Assembly: GCF_005862305.2 (NCBI RefSeq)
Contig: NZ_CP054022.1
Location: forward strand, 496,001-560,000
Source of the DNA: Rhizobium indicum
GTDB taxonomy: Bacteria; Pseudomonadota; Alphaproteobacteria; Rhizobiales; Rhizobiaceae
Reading direction: 5' to 3'
DNA length: 64,000 nt
Shown: positions 54,855 to 63,890 of the stretch, in pieces
How the letters are laid out: every line of letters begins with the position of its first letter
Numbering within the stretch: the first letter of the stretch is position 1
Position numbers and translations under genes: made by a program
Notes under the pieces: model-generated
Databases searched by the model: none
Told to the model about the DNA's origin: nothing
Seen by the model: only the letters and a program-made list of their open reading frames with translations

Positions 54855-55862
54855 ATGACCACGATACGAGACGTAGCGCGCCTTGCGGGGGTTTCCATCT
54901 CGACCGTCTCGCTCGCGCTCAACAGCCCGAAGCGGGTCGGCGTCGAGACGCTCGACCGCATCCAGCAGGCGATAAAATCGACCGGTTACCGCATCGACCC
55001 GGTGGCCCAGACGCTGGCGCGCGGACGCAGCTCGTTGATCGGTTTCGTTTCGGCCAATCTCGGCAACATGTTCTTCGGCGACATCCGTCGAGAGATCGAG
55101 CACCAGGCGCTCGACCACGGTTATTTCGTCCTGATCGCCGACTCCTCCGGCAGGGCCGATCTCGAACGGGCGCTGCTGGAGCGGCTGGAAGCGCAGAAGA
55201 TCGCCGGAATTGCGCTGGCGGCAAACGGGCACGGCGAGGAGTACGCCACGTTCCTGCGCGACTTCAAAACCCCGATCGTGATGTTCGACCAGAAGGTGGA
55301 AGGGGCGGAACGCGATTTTGTCGGTTCCGACAACCCGCTTACCACCACCATCCTGACCGAACATCTGCTGCAGCTCGGCCACAGGCGCATCGGTTTCATC
55401 TCCGGGCCGAGCGGCCTGCACACTGCCGACGAGCGCCTGAAGGGTTTCATGAACACGATGGCCGGCGCCGGTGTGGACATCGATCCTTCGCTGGTGGTCG
55501 AAGGCGGCTACACCCGGACTGGCGGCCATGCACAGGCGATGCGCCTCTTGACCCGCCGCGACCGGCCGACCGCCATCATCGGCGCCAACAACATGACCGG
55601 CCTAGCAGCACTTCAGGTCATGCAGGAGATGGGCTTCCGCTGCCCTGACGACGTGTCGCTGGCGATGGTCGACGACGTGCCCTGGAGCAATGTCATCACG
55701 CCTCGCATCACCATGGTGGTGCAGGATGCGCAGAAGCTCGGGGAATTGGCGGCACAACGCCTCCTGGCAAGAATAGCAAGCCCCGAGGGCGCCGCCGCGC
55801 CGCCTGAAGATTTCATCCTGACGCCGAGATTCGTACGCGGAGAATCGACCAGGCGGTTGTGA
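54855..55862 (+). CDS. LacI-family repressor of the fucosidase operon
   Basis: 335 residues, standard LacI layout: HTH TIRDVARLAGVSISTVSLAL (3-22), hinge, then the sugar-sensing domain (LIGFVSANLGNMFFGDI, LTEHLLQLGHRRIGFISGP, ANNMTGLAALQVMQEMG). Divergent from the fucosidase operon with two matching palindromes in between. The likely inducer is fucose or a fucosyl sugar. This assignment rests on context and operators, not on a named homolog. Confidence 0.93.
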   Translation: MTTIRDVARLAGVSISTVSLALNSPKRVGVETLDRIQQAIKSTGYRIDPVAQTLARGRSSLIGFVSANLGNMFFGDIRREIEHQALDHGYFVLIADSSGRADLERALLERLEAQKIAGIALAANGHGEEYATFLRDFKTPIVMFDQKVEGAERDFVGSDNPLTTTILTEHLLQLGHRRIGFISGPSGLHTADERLKGFMNTMAGAGVDIDPSLVVEGGYTRTGGHAQAMRLLTRRDRPTAIIGANNMTGLAALQVMQEMGFRCPDDVSLAMVDDVPWSNVITPRITMVVQDAQKLGELAAQRLLARIASPEGAAAPPEDFILTPRFVRGESTRRL

Positions 55863-55970
55863 GTGCTTCCACCGGTCCTCACGCATATGCCAAACCGGCG
55901 TCGAGAGATGTAAGCGCAGTGCCGGATTTTCTCTCGTCGGCCCTTATCCATTGAAAGGCGGCAAAATTTG

Positions 55971-55984
55971 TCATACATGTGTGA
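55971..55984. promoter_or_regulatory. Possible GntR-type operator
   Basis: TCATACATGTGTGA is palindromic except at one base pair, 55 bp before the first possible ATG of the GntR gene. The size and A/T-flanked core fit FCD-type GntR sites. Likely autoregulation. Confidence 0.45.
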
Positions 55985-56038
55985 TGAATCGTGAATTTCG
56001 CAATGCCGCGCGTTTGAACGGCATTCGGATCAAGGCCG

Positions 56039-56788
56039 ATGCGGGGGTCAAGCGTGGCTATGCAGGTGAAGGATCGCAGCAAAGGCTCCGGGTCGCTGGT
56101 CTCACAGGTTGGCGAAAGCCTCCGGCAAGCCATATTGAGCGGCCAGTATTCCGCCGGCGACAAGCTTCCGAGCGAACACGAGCTGACCGAAACGCACAGC
56201 GTCAGCCGCACCGTCGTGCGCGAGGCGGTGGCCGCACTTCGCTCCGACGGGCTTGTCGAGGTGCGCCAGGGAGCGGGGATTTTCGTGCTCGGTGCCGATC
56301 CCGCGCTCTCCGCGCGGAAAGTCGACAAAGCCCGCGTCGCCTCCGATCTTGAGGTCCTCGAGATCAGAACACCTGTCGAAATCGAGGCGGCGGGCCTAGC
56401 GGCCCTGCGCCGCTCGCCGGCACAGGAGGAAGCGATATTCGAATGTCATCGGAAAATCCTCCAATGCATCGAGAGCGATCAATCCATTCGCGATGCGGAT
56501 CTCGAGCTCCATGCCGCAATCGCCGAAGCCACGAACAATCCGCTGTTCAGGCGGTTCCTGGAATCGCAGGGCTCTGCGATCATCCCGCAGTCGAGGCTCG
56601 TCCCGGAATCGAGGACGGCCGAACAGACCGCCTATCGAAAGCTGATCCACAGGGAGCACGAGGCAATCGTCGTCGCCATCTCGGACAGGGACGAGCAGGC
56701 CGCCCGCAACGCCATGCGCGACCATCTGGTCGGAAGCCAGGCCAGGTACCGCAACTTGCTGAGGGATCTGCGAAGCTTTACGAGCTGA
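56039..56788 (+). CDS. GntR-family regulator, FadR/FCD subgroup
   Basis: 249 residues from the first ATG; another ATG at codon 8 (56060) gives MQVKDRSKGS and is equally likely since no ribosome binding site decides. The winged HTH spans about 20-85 (QVGESLRQAILSGQYSAGDKLPSEHELTETHSVSRTVVREAVAAL in part). The C-terminal FCD domain has the metal-binding pattern with Asp in DADLELHAAIAEATNNPLF and His residues in REHEAIVVAI and MRDHLVGSQ. It senses a carboxylic or sugar acid. The target genes are not obvious. Confidence 0.9.
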   Translation: MRGSSVAMQVKDRSKGSGSLVSQVGESLRQAILSGQYSAGDKLPSEHELTETHSVSRTVVREAVAALRSDGLVEVRQGAGIFVLGADPALSARKVDKARVASDLEVLEIRTPVEIEAAGLAALRRSPAQEEAIFECHRKILQCIESDQSIRDADLELHAAIAEATNNPLFRRFLESQGSAIIPQSRLVPESRTAEQTAYRKLIHREHEAIVVAISDRDEQAARNAMRDHLVGSQARYRNLLRDLRSFTS

Positions 56789-56992
56789 CATCCGATCCGG
56801 AATTGCGTGGAAGCGGACTGATTATGTGCGCACGACCGGCAGGCGCCGGATGTGGCTCGAGGCGCTTGGCGCAAGGCCGCTCCTGAGCGTGGCTATTGGC
56901 GCGAATTGTCCGTTATTTGTCCGGCGCGCGCATTTTCCCCTGTCTTCAAATCGCCGAATATGACTTCATGATCAACCTGCATGGAGCAAAAA

Positions 56993-57559
56993 ATGTCCGG
57001 CCATGATACTGTCCTTCTCGTTATCGACGCTCAAGAGTCCTTCAGACACCGCGATTACTGGGATGAAAACCTCGCTTCCGCCTATATCGATCGTCAGCAG
57101 GCTCTGATCGACGGCGCGCAAGCCGATGGAATACCCATCATCCAGATCTTCCATGTCGATGAAAATGGGCCGTTTTCGGAAGCATCCGGGTTCGTCAGCA
57201 CACTCGCCCCGCTCAGGATCGCTCCCAAGGCGACGTTCAGGAAGAACCGCCATAGCGCCCTGGTCGGTTCCGGTCTCGACGTGTGGCTGACCGAGAACGG
57301 CGTCCGTCGTATCCTCGTCTCCGGCATCCGCACCGAACAGTGCTGCGAGACCACGACCCGCCATGCCTCGGATCTCGGCTATCAAGTCGACTATATCGGC
57401 GAAGCGACCCTGACCTTCCCGATGACCGATGCCGCAGGACGCACCTGGAACGCCAAGGAAATCCGGGACCGGACCGAACTGGTCCTGTCGGGCCGTTTCG
57501 CTCGGATCGCGACCGTCGAACAGGCCCTGGCTGGGCGCGGAAAGTCGCTCGCCGCATGA
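56993..57559 (+). CDS. Isochorismatase-family cysteine hydrolase
   Basis: 188 residues from the ATG at 56993; GGAG lies 6 nt before it inside an earlier possible ATG at 56981. The catalytic set of the family is visible: Asp in VLLVIDAQESF, Lys in ATFRKNRHSA, and Cys in RTEQCCETTTRHASDLGY. Such enzymes hydrolyse amides such as nicotinamide, N-carbamoylsarcosine, ureidoacrylate or maleamate. The stop overlaps the ATG of a GlxA-like regulator, which hints that the substrate or product also signals to it. Substrate unknown. Confidence 0.88.
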   Translation: MSGHDTVLLVIDAQESFRHRDYWDENLASAYIDRQQALIDGAQADGIPIIQIFHVDENGPFSEASGFVSTLAPLRIAPKATFRKNRHSALVGSGLDVWLTENGVRRILVSGIRTEQCCETTTRHASDLGYQVDYIGEATLTFPMTDAAGRTWNAKEIRDRTELVLSGRFARIATVEQALAGRGKSLAA

Positions 57560-58566
57560 CGGACGCCGCGCAGCCCTTCGATATTCCGGTCTTCGTCGTC
57601 GTGCCGCCGCGCGTGCTGCTGCTCGACGTGGCCGGCCCGATCGAAGTGCTGCGCAAGGCGAACCTCGAACAGCGCACAGTGCGCTTTACCGTCGCCTATA
57701 TCGGCCCATCGGCGACGGTCGGCAGTTCGATCGGCCTTGCCGTTACGGGAGTCGCCGCATTGCCGGAACGCTTGCCCGATACCGCGCTTGTCATCATTGC
57801 CGGCAGCGCCGATGCCCCGATGAAAAATAGCGCCCCAGGGAACGAACAGGAGCGCGCCGACCAAGCTGCCATCGTCGCATGGCTGAAGCGCGCCATTCTT
57901 CCGGGAATTCGTCTGGTCTCGATCTGCTCGGGCGCATTGCTCGCTGCCGAGGCAGGCATGCTCGACGGCCGCGATTGCACTACCCACCATGCCTGCATAG
58001 AGGATCTGGTGAGACTCGCACCCACCGCGCGCGTCCGGGACAACCGGCTCTATGTCGAGGATGGAGACCGCCTCACGAGCGCCGGCATCACCGCCGGCAT
58101 AGACCTCATGCTGCATATCGTTGCCGAAGCAGCAGGACATGCCTGCGCGCTCGCGGTGGCGCGATATCTTGTCGTCTATCTCAGGCGCGGCGGCTCGGAT
58201 CCGCAGCTTTCGCCCTGGCTTGAAGGTCGCAACCATATTCACCCGGTCATTCACCGCGCGCAGGATGCGGTGGTCGCCAACCCCTCTCACGACTGGTCGG
58301 TGGCGTCGCTTGCGCACCTCAGCGGTGCCAGCCCGCGCAACCTTTCACGGCTGTTCAACGAGCAGACAGGCATGAGCGTTACGGATTTCGTCAACCTTAT
58401 GCGCGTGGCTCTTGCCCGCGAGATGCTCGCCGGTTCACGGCTGGACATGGAGGCCGTCGCGATGCGCGCCGGCTTTGGCTCGGCGCGGCAGCTCCGCCGC
58501 GCCTGGAATCGTCTGAATGACGGCCCGCCGAGCGCGGCGCGGTCGAGGCTGCCCGTCGATTCATAG
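57556..58566 (+). CDS. GlxA-type AraC regulator (DJ-1/PfpI domain plus HTH)
   Basis: 336 residues. Residues about 8-190 form a DJ-1/PfpI amidotransferase-like domain (VFVVVPPRVLLLDVAGPIEVL in part; nucleophile elbow SICSGALLAAEAGML; TTHHACIEDL). The C-terminal ~100 residues are an AraC HTH pair (WSVASLAHLSGASPRNLSRLF and LDMEAVAMRAGFGSARQLRRAW, in parts). The ATGA overlap with the hydrolase gene links them. In this family the DJ-1 part usually senses a small nitrogen compound instead of acting as an enzyme. An open frame from 57283 inside the hydrolase gene is rejected. Confidence 0.92.
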   Translation: MTDAAQPFDIPVFVVVPPRVLLLDVAGPIEVLRKANLEQRTVRFTVAYIGPSATVGSSIGLAVTGVAALPERLPDTALVIIAGSADAPMKNSAPGNEQERADQAAIVAWLKRAILPGIRLVSICSGALLAAEAGMLDGRDCTTHHACIEDLVRLAPTARVRDNRLYVEDGDRLTSAGITAGIDLMLHIVAEAAGHACALAVARYLVVYLRRGGSDPQLSPWLEGRNHIHPVIHRAQDAVVANPSHDWSVASLAHLSGASPRNLSRLFNEQTGMSVTDFVNLMRVALAREMLAGSRLDMEAVAMRAGFGSARQLRRAWNRLNDGPPSAARSRLPVDS

Positions 58567-58913
58567 ACTGCTCGCCGCCGGTCACCAGATCGCGATGACG
58601 ATCGCGGACATATTGTCTCGCAGTTTTCACATTGAAGCGCTTGCCGCGATGGCTTGATGCTGCATGCGCTCGGAAAGAGATCCGTCTGGGCACACATCTA
58701 TGGAAGGGACGGCGCATCTGGCTTAAGAAATGACTACGCGCCCGTTGCTCCCGCGATGAGGGATGCATGGATGGAATTCGACGGGCTGCTTACCCATCCG
58801 CGACTGAAAGCTAGTTGAAAGCTTCGACGTCATAGGAAGAGGCAGCATCGTGGAGGAGACACGGGTCAAGGTGGCGAGACGACGATGCTAGCAAACCACA
58901 GGAGGAGATTTCC
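58567..58913. promoter_or_regulatory. 347-bp gap before the NitT/TauT-type importer
   Basis: No gene seen. It should hold the promoter of the importer operon. GGAGGAG (about 58901-58907) precedes the ATG at 58914. No clear palindrome found by eye. Confidence 0.4.
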
Positions 58914-59927
58914 ATGCGTTCTTCACGCAGCCTTTTTCACACCGTCGCTTTTTCGACGCTTCTCGCCGCAGCATCTTTCGCGACCAGCGCCGCACATGCG
59001 GCCGATAAGATCACCATCATGGTCGGCGGTTATGAAAAGCAGATCTATCTGCCCGCCAAGCTTGCCGAATCGCTCGGATATTTCAAGGACGAGGGTCTCG
59101 ACGTCGAACTGCTGAACGAAGCTGCCGGCGTCGATGCCGAAAATCAGCTTCTGGCCGGCGCCGTCCAGGGCGTGGTCGGCTTCTACGACCACTGTGTGGA
59201 CCTGCAGGCCAAAGGCAAATTCGTCGAATCCATCGTCCAGTTCAGCCAGGCGCCGGGCGAAGTCGAGATGGTTTCGAGCAAACATCCTGACATCAAATCG
59301 CCGGCCGACTTCAAAGGTAAGACCCTCGGCGTCACCGGTCTCGGCTCGTCCACCAACTTCCTGACCCTCTTCATGGCCTCGAAGGCCGGGCTGAAGCCCG
59401 GCGACGTCGTGACGGTTCCGGTCGGCGCCGGCGGCACCTTCATCGCTGCCATGCAACAGGATCAGATCCAGGCCGGCATGACGACCGAGCCGACGATCTC
59501 GCGCATGATCAAGACCGGCGAGGCGAGCGTGCTCGTCGACATGCGCACGGTCGAGTCGACCCGTCAGGCGCTCGGCGGCACCTATCCGGCCGCCTCGCTC
59601 TACATGGAAGCCTCCTGGGTCGACGCGCACAAGGAAGAGGCACAGAAGCTCGCCAACGCCTTCGTCAAGACGTTGCGCTACATCAACACGCATTCGTCCG
59701 CCGAGATCGCGGACAAGATGCCGAAGGACTTCTACGTCGGCGACAAGGACGGCTACATCAAGGCTCTCGACGACGGCAAGGGCATGTTCACACCGGATGG
59801 CGTCATGCCGGAAGACGGTCCGAAGACCGTGCTTGCCGTGCTCTCGGAGTTCTCCAAGAACGTCAAGGGCAAGCAGATCGACCTTTCCAAGACCTACACG
59901 ACGGAATTCGTCAAGAACGTCAAGTAA
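58914..59927 (+). CDS. NitT/TauT-type ABC transporter substrate-binding protein
   Basis: 337 residues. The signal peptide ends at SAAHA before ADKITIMVGG. NMT1/SsuA-like: YEKQIYLPAKLAESLGYFKDEGLDVELLN (in part), KTLGVTGLGSSTNFLTLFMA, AGMTTEPTISRMIKTG. Members bind nitrate, sulfonates, taurine, thiamine precursors or aromatic acids. First gene of the three-gene importer. Followed by a stable hairpin. The ligand cannot be told from the sequence. Confidence 0.9.
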   Translation: MRSSRSLFHTVAFSTLLAAASFATSAAHAADKITIMVGGYEKQIYLPAKLAESLGYFKDEGLDVELLNEAAGVDAENQLLAGAVQGVVGFYDHCVDLQAKGKFVESIVQFSQAPGEVEMVSSKHPDIKSPADFKGKTLGVTGLGSSTNFLTLFMASKAGLKPGDVVTVPVGAGGTFIAAMQQDQIQAGMTTEPTISRMIKTGEASVLVDMRTVESTRQALGGTYPAASLYMEASWVDAHKEEAQKLANAFVKTLRYINTHSSAEIADKMPKDFYVGDKDGYIKALDDGKGMFTPDGVMPEDGPKTVLAVLSEFSKNVKGKQIDLSKTYTTEFVKNVK

Positions 59928-59935
59928 GGCGTCGC

Positions 59936-59963
59936 GTCGCTTCCGGTCCCAACCGGAGGCGAC
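59936..59963 (+). other. Intercistronic hairpin after the binding-protein gene
   Basis: A 12-bp stem (left arm 59936-59947, right arm 59952-59963, one G-U pair, loop CCCA) starting 8 bp past the stop codon. No T-tract: likely protects the binding-protein mRNA instead of ending it fully. Confidence 0.65.
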
Positions 59964-60022
59964 CTCCCGATCGATCCATGGGCATTGCGTGCACGCGCCC
60001 AAAGCACGCCTCAGGTATCATC

Positions 60023-60841
60023 ATGCAAAATGACAAGAACCAGATCCCGGCGATCGAGCTGATCAATGTCAGCCGCCGCTTCGTCTCGCCGACTGGCAAG
60101 TCCCTTACGGCCTTGCGCGATTTCAACATGACGGTCGCCCGCGGAGAGTTCGTCGCCGTCGTCGGCCCCACCGGATGCGGCAAATCGACGACGCTCAATC
60201 TTGTGACGGGTCTCGCACGCCCAAGTGCCGGTGAAGTCCGGTTGATGGGCGGTCCGATCACCGGCATTGACCCGCGTGTCGGCTTCGCGTTCCAGACTGA
60301 CGCACTCTTTCCCTGGAAGAACGTGATCGACAACGTCATGGCCGGTCCGCTGTTTCGCGGCAAGTCGCGCACTGAAGCGGAAAAGAGCGCACGCGACTGG
60401 TTGGCCCGTGTCGGCCTTTCGAAGTTTGTCCATCACTATCCCCACCAGCTTTCCGGCGGCATGCGCAAGCGCGTCTCACTGGCACAGACCTTCATCAACG
60501 AGCCGGAGATTCTGCTGATGGACGAGCCGTTTTCGGCTCTCGACGTCCAGACCCGCACCGTCATGCATGAAGAGCTCTTAAAGCTGTGGGCGGAGCGCAA
60601 GGCCTCGGTGGTGTTCGTCACCCACGATCTCGAAGAGGCCGTCGCGCTCGCCGACAAGGTCTATGTGCTGACCGCCGGCCCAGCAACGGTAAAGTCGGTC
60701 TACACGATCGATCTCCCCCGTCCGCGCGTCGTGTCGGAAATCCGCTACGAGCAGAGCTTCATCGACTATTGCAAGACGATCTGGGAGGACCTCCGCGAGG
60801 AAGTGGAGACCAGCTACCGCCGCGCGAGCGAAGCGGCCTGA
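60023..60841 (+). CDS. NitT/TauT-type ABC transporter ATPase
   Basis: 272 residues from the ATG at 60023 (MQNDKNQIPAIELINVS); an earlier in-frame ATG (59978) adds an unrelated 15-residue leader. Walker A GPTGCGKST (48-56), Q-loop FAFQTDALFPWKN, signature QLSGGMRKR, Walker B ILLMDEPFSALD, switch VTHDLEEA. SsuB/TauB-like. Drives import with the permease downstream. Confidence 0.92.
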   Translation: MQNDKNQIPAIELINVSRRFVSPTGKSLTALRDFNMTVARGEFVAVVGPTGCGKSTTLNLVTGLARPSAGEVRLMGGPITGIDPRVGFAFQTDALFPWKNVIDNVMAGPLFRGKSRTEAEKSARDWLARVGLSKFVHHYPHQLSGGMRKRVSLAQTFINEPEILLMDEPFSALDVQTRTVMHEELLKLWAERKASVVFVTHDLEEAVALADKVYVLTAGPATVKSVYTIDLPRPRVVSEIRYEQSFIDYCKTIWEDLREEVETSYRRASEAA

Positions 60842-60852
60842 GGGAGGATATC

Positions 60853-61734
60853 ATGGCACACATCACACTTGAGGCCGGTTCGGCCACCATGTTTCGGCCG
60901 GGCACGTCGGACACGGAAATCGAGGCATCGGCGCTGAAGGCAATGCGCCGGCGCAAGACGCTGGTGCGCTTTTGGCAGATCGCCATCCTGGTCTTCGTGA
61001 TCGGCATGTGGGAGCTGTCCTCAAACATGCAATGGATCGATCCGTTCTTCTATTCGAGCCCGAGCGGCGTCGTTCAGCGCCTCTACGAATGGGCAACCGA
61101 AGGCACCACGGAAGGTTCGCTCTGGTATAATCTATGGGTGACGATGGAGGAGGCCTTGATCGGCTTCTTCGCGGGTTCGATCACCGGCGTCTTCGTCGGC
61201 ATCGGTCTTGGCCGCAACCGCTTCCTGTCGGACATCTTCTCCGTCTATATCAAGGCGATCAACTCGATACCGCGCGTCGTTCTTGCCCCCATCTTCATCA
61301 TGATCATGGGTCTCGGCCTGCCCTCCAAGGTTGCTCTCGCCTTCATCATGGTGTTCTTCGTCGTCTTTGCAAACGCCTTCCAGGGTGTGCGCGAGGCCGA
61401 CCGCAATATGATCGCCAATGCCCGCATTCTCGGCGCCTCGGACTGGCAGGTCACCCGCACGGTGGTCATCCCGTCGGCGATGAGTTGGATCTTCGCCAGT
61501 CTGCACGTGTCCTTTGGTTTTGCGATCATCGGCGCAATCGTCGGCGAATTCGTCGGTGCCCGCTTTGGGATCGGTCAGCTCATCTCGATCGCCAAGGGTA
61601 CCTTCGATGCGGCCGGCATGTTCGCGGCAATCCTCCTCGTCATGGTCGTCACGCTTTTTGCCGAATACATCATGACATTGATCGAGAACCGCCTGGCGAA
61701 ATGGCGTCCGCAGCAGCACCTCGATACCCAGTGA
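60853..61734 (+). CDS. NitT/TauT-type ABC transporter permease
   Basis: 293 residues from the ATG at 60853, 5 nt after GGGAGG. About six membrane segments; a basic N-terminal stretch (MRRRKTLVRFWQ) precedes TM1. The EAA-like loop is ANARILGASDWQVTRTVVIP. SsuC/TauC-like fold. Ends the operon; a hairpin and the convergent histidine kinase gene follow. A longer open frame starting inside the ATPase gene is rejected. Confidence 0.92.
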   Translation: MAHITLEAGSATMFRPGTSDTEIEASALKAMRRRKTLVRFWQIAILVFVIGMWELSSNMQWIDPFFYSSPSGVVQRLYEWATEGTTEGSLWYNLWVTMEEALIGFFAGSITGVFVGIGLGRNRFLSDIFSVYIKAINSIPRVVLAPIFIMIMGLGLPSKVALAFIMVFFVVFANAFQGVREADRNMIANARILGASDWQVTRTVVIPSAMSWIFASLHVSFGFAIIGAIVGEFVGARFGIGQLISIAKGTFDAAGMFAAILLVMVVTLFAEYIMTLIENRLAKWRPQQHLDTQ

Positions 61735-61767
61735 TCCAATCGACCTCCTCCCAAGGCAGATCGAACA

Positions 61768-61794
61768 GAAGGCCGGGCGCCATGCCCGGCCTTC
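61768..61794. terminator. Hairpin between the convergent permease and kinase genes
   Basis: An 11-bp perfect stem GAAGGCCGGGC / GCCCGGCCTTC with a 5-nt loop (GCCAT). It lies between two gene ends and probably terminates transcription from both sides, though T-runs are short. Confidence 0.65.
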
Positions 61795-61831
61795 CCTCAA
61801 TCTTGGAAAGAGCATTAGTGCGCATTCGGGT

Positions 61832-63232
61832 TTACGTAAGCGGAAGCCGGACCGTCACGACGAGCCCACCGCCTTCCGCATCTTCGAGTGAGACTGAACC
61901 TCCAGCGCCTTCGACAACCTCCCGAACGATCGCAAGCCCCAGACCGCTCCCCTCGGCTTCGGTCCCCATGATCCGGTAGAAGCGTTCGAAAACCTGCTCG
62001 CGCTCGCCGCTCGGAATACCCGGCCCGTTGTCTTCGACGGTGACCACGGCGTTGCCGTCCGCCTGCCCGACGGCAACGGTCACCCGTCCATTCGGGCCGG
62101 TATAGCGGATCGCATTGTCTATGAGGTTGACCAACATCTCGCGCAACATCGTCGCGTCGCCGTCGACAATGACCGGGCGGACGGCTTCCAGGCCGACGTC
62201 GATGTTGCGTCTTAGCGCCTCTTCGGCATGTGCTTCCAGGATCTCGCGGGCAGCCTTGCTAAGGTCGGTCGCATCGCTGCGCGGGCGCCGGCTTCCGGGC
62301 TCGGCCCGTGACAAGGTAAGCAGCTGGCTGGCGAGACGCGAAATCTGCTTCGTGCTGGTGCGAAGGGCGACAAGCGCCTCGTCGCGGCGAGCCGCATCGG
62401 CTTCGCGGGCCGCCACGCTCGCCTGGGTCGAAATCAGCGCCAGGGGAGTTCGCAGTTGATGCGCAGCATTCGATACGAACCGTCGCTGCGCGGCCATCTG
62501 GTTCTGGACGCGCTCCATATAGTCGTTCAGGGCGTGAACGAGCGGTCGCAGTTCGCTCTGCACCATCTCCGGCGGCAGCGGATCGAGGCGGTTGCGCCCG
62601 CGCTGGCGCAGAGCGTCCCGCAGTCTCAGAGCAGGGGCCAGGCCCCGTTGGAGCCCAAGGATGGTCACCAGGCTTGCGACGAAGACGAGCACGAACTGCT
62701 TCGAAAAGTCCGAGAGCCACAACTGCCGTCGCATCGCATACTGGCTGTTATGCGTAACGGCGACGGTCACGGAGATCGCGCCGTCATCGGGAAGGCCGAC
62801 GACGGGATGGTCGAGCATCATGACGCGGATATCGGCACCGTGGAACGCGCGATCCTCGCCGGTGCGCTGGACGACCGGCAACGGCAGGTCGGGAAGGCCG
62901 CTGACCAGACTGCCCCACGCGGTAATGACCTGATAAGACACCCGGTCGCCGAAGCCCGTATCAAACATCTCCAGCGCGGCAGGCGGCACGTCCAACTGAA
63001 CATTGCCGCCCTCGTCAACGCGCACGGCTTCGGCAATGACGCGCGCCGACGCCAGAAGTGTTCGATCCGTCACCAGCTTTGCTGTGGCATCAGCCGTCCA
63101 GAAGCTGTCATAAAGATTGAAGCCGATCGCCCCGCACAGGGTCAGCAGCACCCAGCAGAGCAACTGCACCCTCAGGCTCTGGCTGAGCCGCGCGATCGTC
63201 GCGCCCACCTTGGTGACGAGGCTACTGGACAT
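61832..63232 (-). CDS. Sensor histidine kinase, TctE/QseC-like
   Basis: 466 residues from the ATG at 63232, overlapping the response-regulator gene by 11 bp. TM1 is at about 22-40, a periplasmic 2CSK_N-type sensor at about 41-175, TM2 at about 178-196, then a HAMP-like linker. The H-box is RRFVSNAAHQLRTPLAL with His258; N-box NLIDNAIRYTG (369-379); G1 DNGPGIP (401-407); G2 GSGLGLAIV (428-436). Kinases of this group often sense di- or tricarboxylates. It faces the NitT/TauT importer, which may be its target. A longer open frame up to 63427 lies inside the regulator gene and is rejected. Confidence 0.93.
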   Translation of the reverse strand: MSSSLVTKVGATIARLSQSLRVQLLCWVLLTLCGAIGFNLYDSFWTADATAKLVTDRTLLASARVIAEAVRVDEGGNVQLDVPPAALEMFDTGFGDRVSYQVITAWGSLVSGLPDLPLPVVQRTGEDRAFHGADIRVMMLDHPVVGLPDDGAISVTVAVTHNSQYAMRRQLWLSDFSKQFVLVFVASLVTILGLQRGLAPALRLRDALRQRGRNRLDPLPPEMVQSELRPLVHALNDYMERVQNQMAAQRRFVSNAAHQLRTPLALISTQASVAAREADAARRDEALVALRTSTKQISRLASQLLTLSRAEPGSRRPRSDATDLSKAAREILEAHAEEALRRNIDVGLEAVRPVIVDGDATMLREMLVNLIDNAIRYTGPNGRVTVAVGQADGNAVVTVEDNGPGIPSGEREQVFERFYRIMGTEAEGSGLGLAIVREVVEGAGGSVSLEDAEGGGLVVTVRLPLT

Positions 63233-63890
63233 GTCTGAGGAGATAACCAAGTCCGCGCAACGTGGCAATTTGAACCGAACTGCTCTCGAGCTTCTTTCGC
63301 AGCCTGTGGACGTAGATTTCAATGGCGCTCGGATCCGCCTCGTCGTCGAAACCGAACACGCTTTCAGAAAGGGCGGCTTTCGAGACTGTGTTGCCAAGCT
63401 TCGTGACAAGTTGCTCAAGCACGGCATATTCGCGCGGCGTCAGTTGCAGCAGCTCGCCTGCGACGAAAAACTGCCGCGTCCCGCCGGAGAAACGCAGGTT
63501 GCCGACGGTAATCTCGGATGATGCCCGATCCTGGCCGCGGCGGACCACTGCACGAATCCTCGCTTCAAGCTCGGCGATTTCGAAGGGTTTGGCGAGATAG
63601 TCGTCTGCGCCGCTGTCAAGCCCTGCAACACGGCCGTCCAGGCTCGCATTGGCGGTCAAGATGATAACCGGCAGCTTGTTTCCGGACTGCCGCAATCGCT
63701 TCAAAAGCGTCAATCCGTCAAGCTTGGGCAGCGCCAGGTCGAGGATCATCGCCGAATACTCCGCCACCTTGAGCATATGCTCGGCGTCCTCGCCGTCATG
63801 GGCAATGTCGATAGCGTATTGCGCCTGTCGCAGGGCTTTACCCAGCCAGGCCGCCAGATCCTTGTTGTCCTCCACCACAAGCAGTCGCAT
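63222..63890 (-). CDS. OmpR/TctD-family response regulator
   Basis: 222 residues. The receiver domain has the acidic pocket Glu7/Asp8, phosphorylation site Asp51 (MILDLALPKLDG), and the Thr in VIILTANASLDGRVAGLDSGADDYLAKPFE (in part) with the conserved Lys. The C-terminal winged HTH covers about 125-220 (LTPREYAVLEQLVTKLGNTVSK; IEIYVHRLRKKL). Translationally coupled to the kinase gene. Targets unknown; candidates are its own operon and the importer next to it. Confidence 0.94.
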   Translation of the reverse strand: MRLLVVEDNKDLAAWLGKALRQAQYAIDIAHDGEDAEHMLKVAEYSAMILDLALPKLDGLTLLKRLRQSGNKLPVIILTANASLDGRVAGLDSGADDYLAKPFEIAELEARIRAVVRRGQDRASSEITVGNLRFSGGTRQFFVAGELLQLTPREYAVLEQLVTKLGNTVSKAALSESVFGFDDEADPSAIEIYVHRLRKKLESSSVQIATLRGLGYLLRHVQ

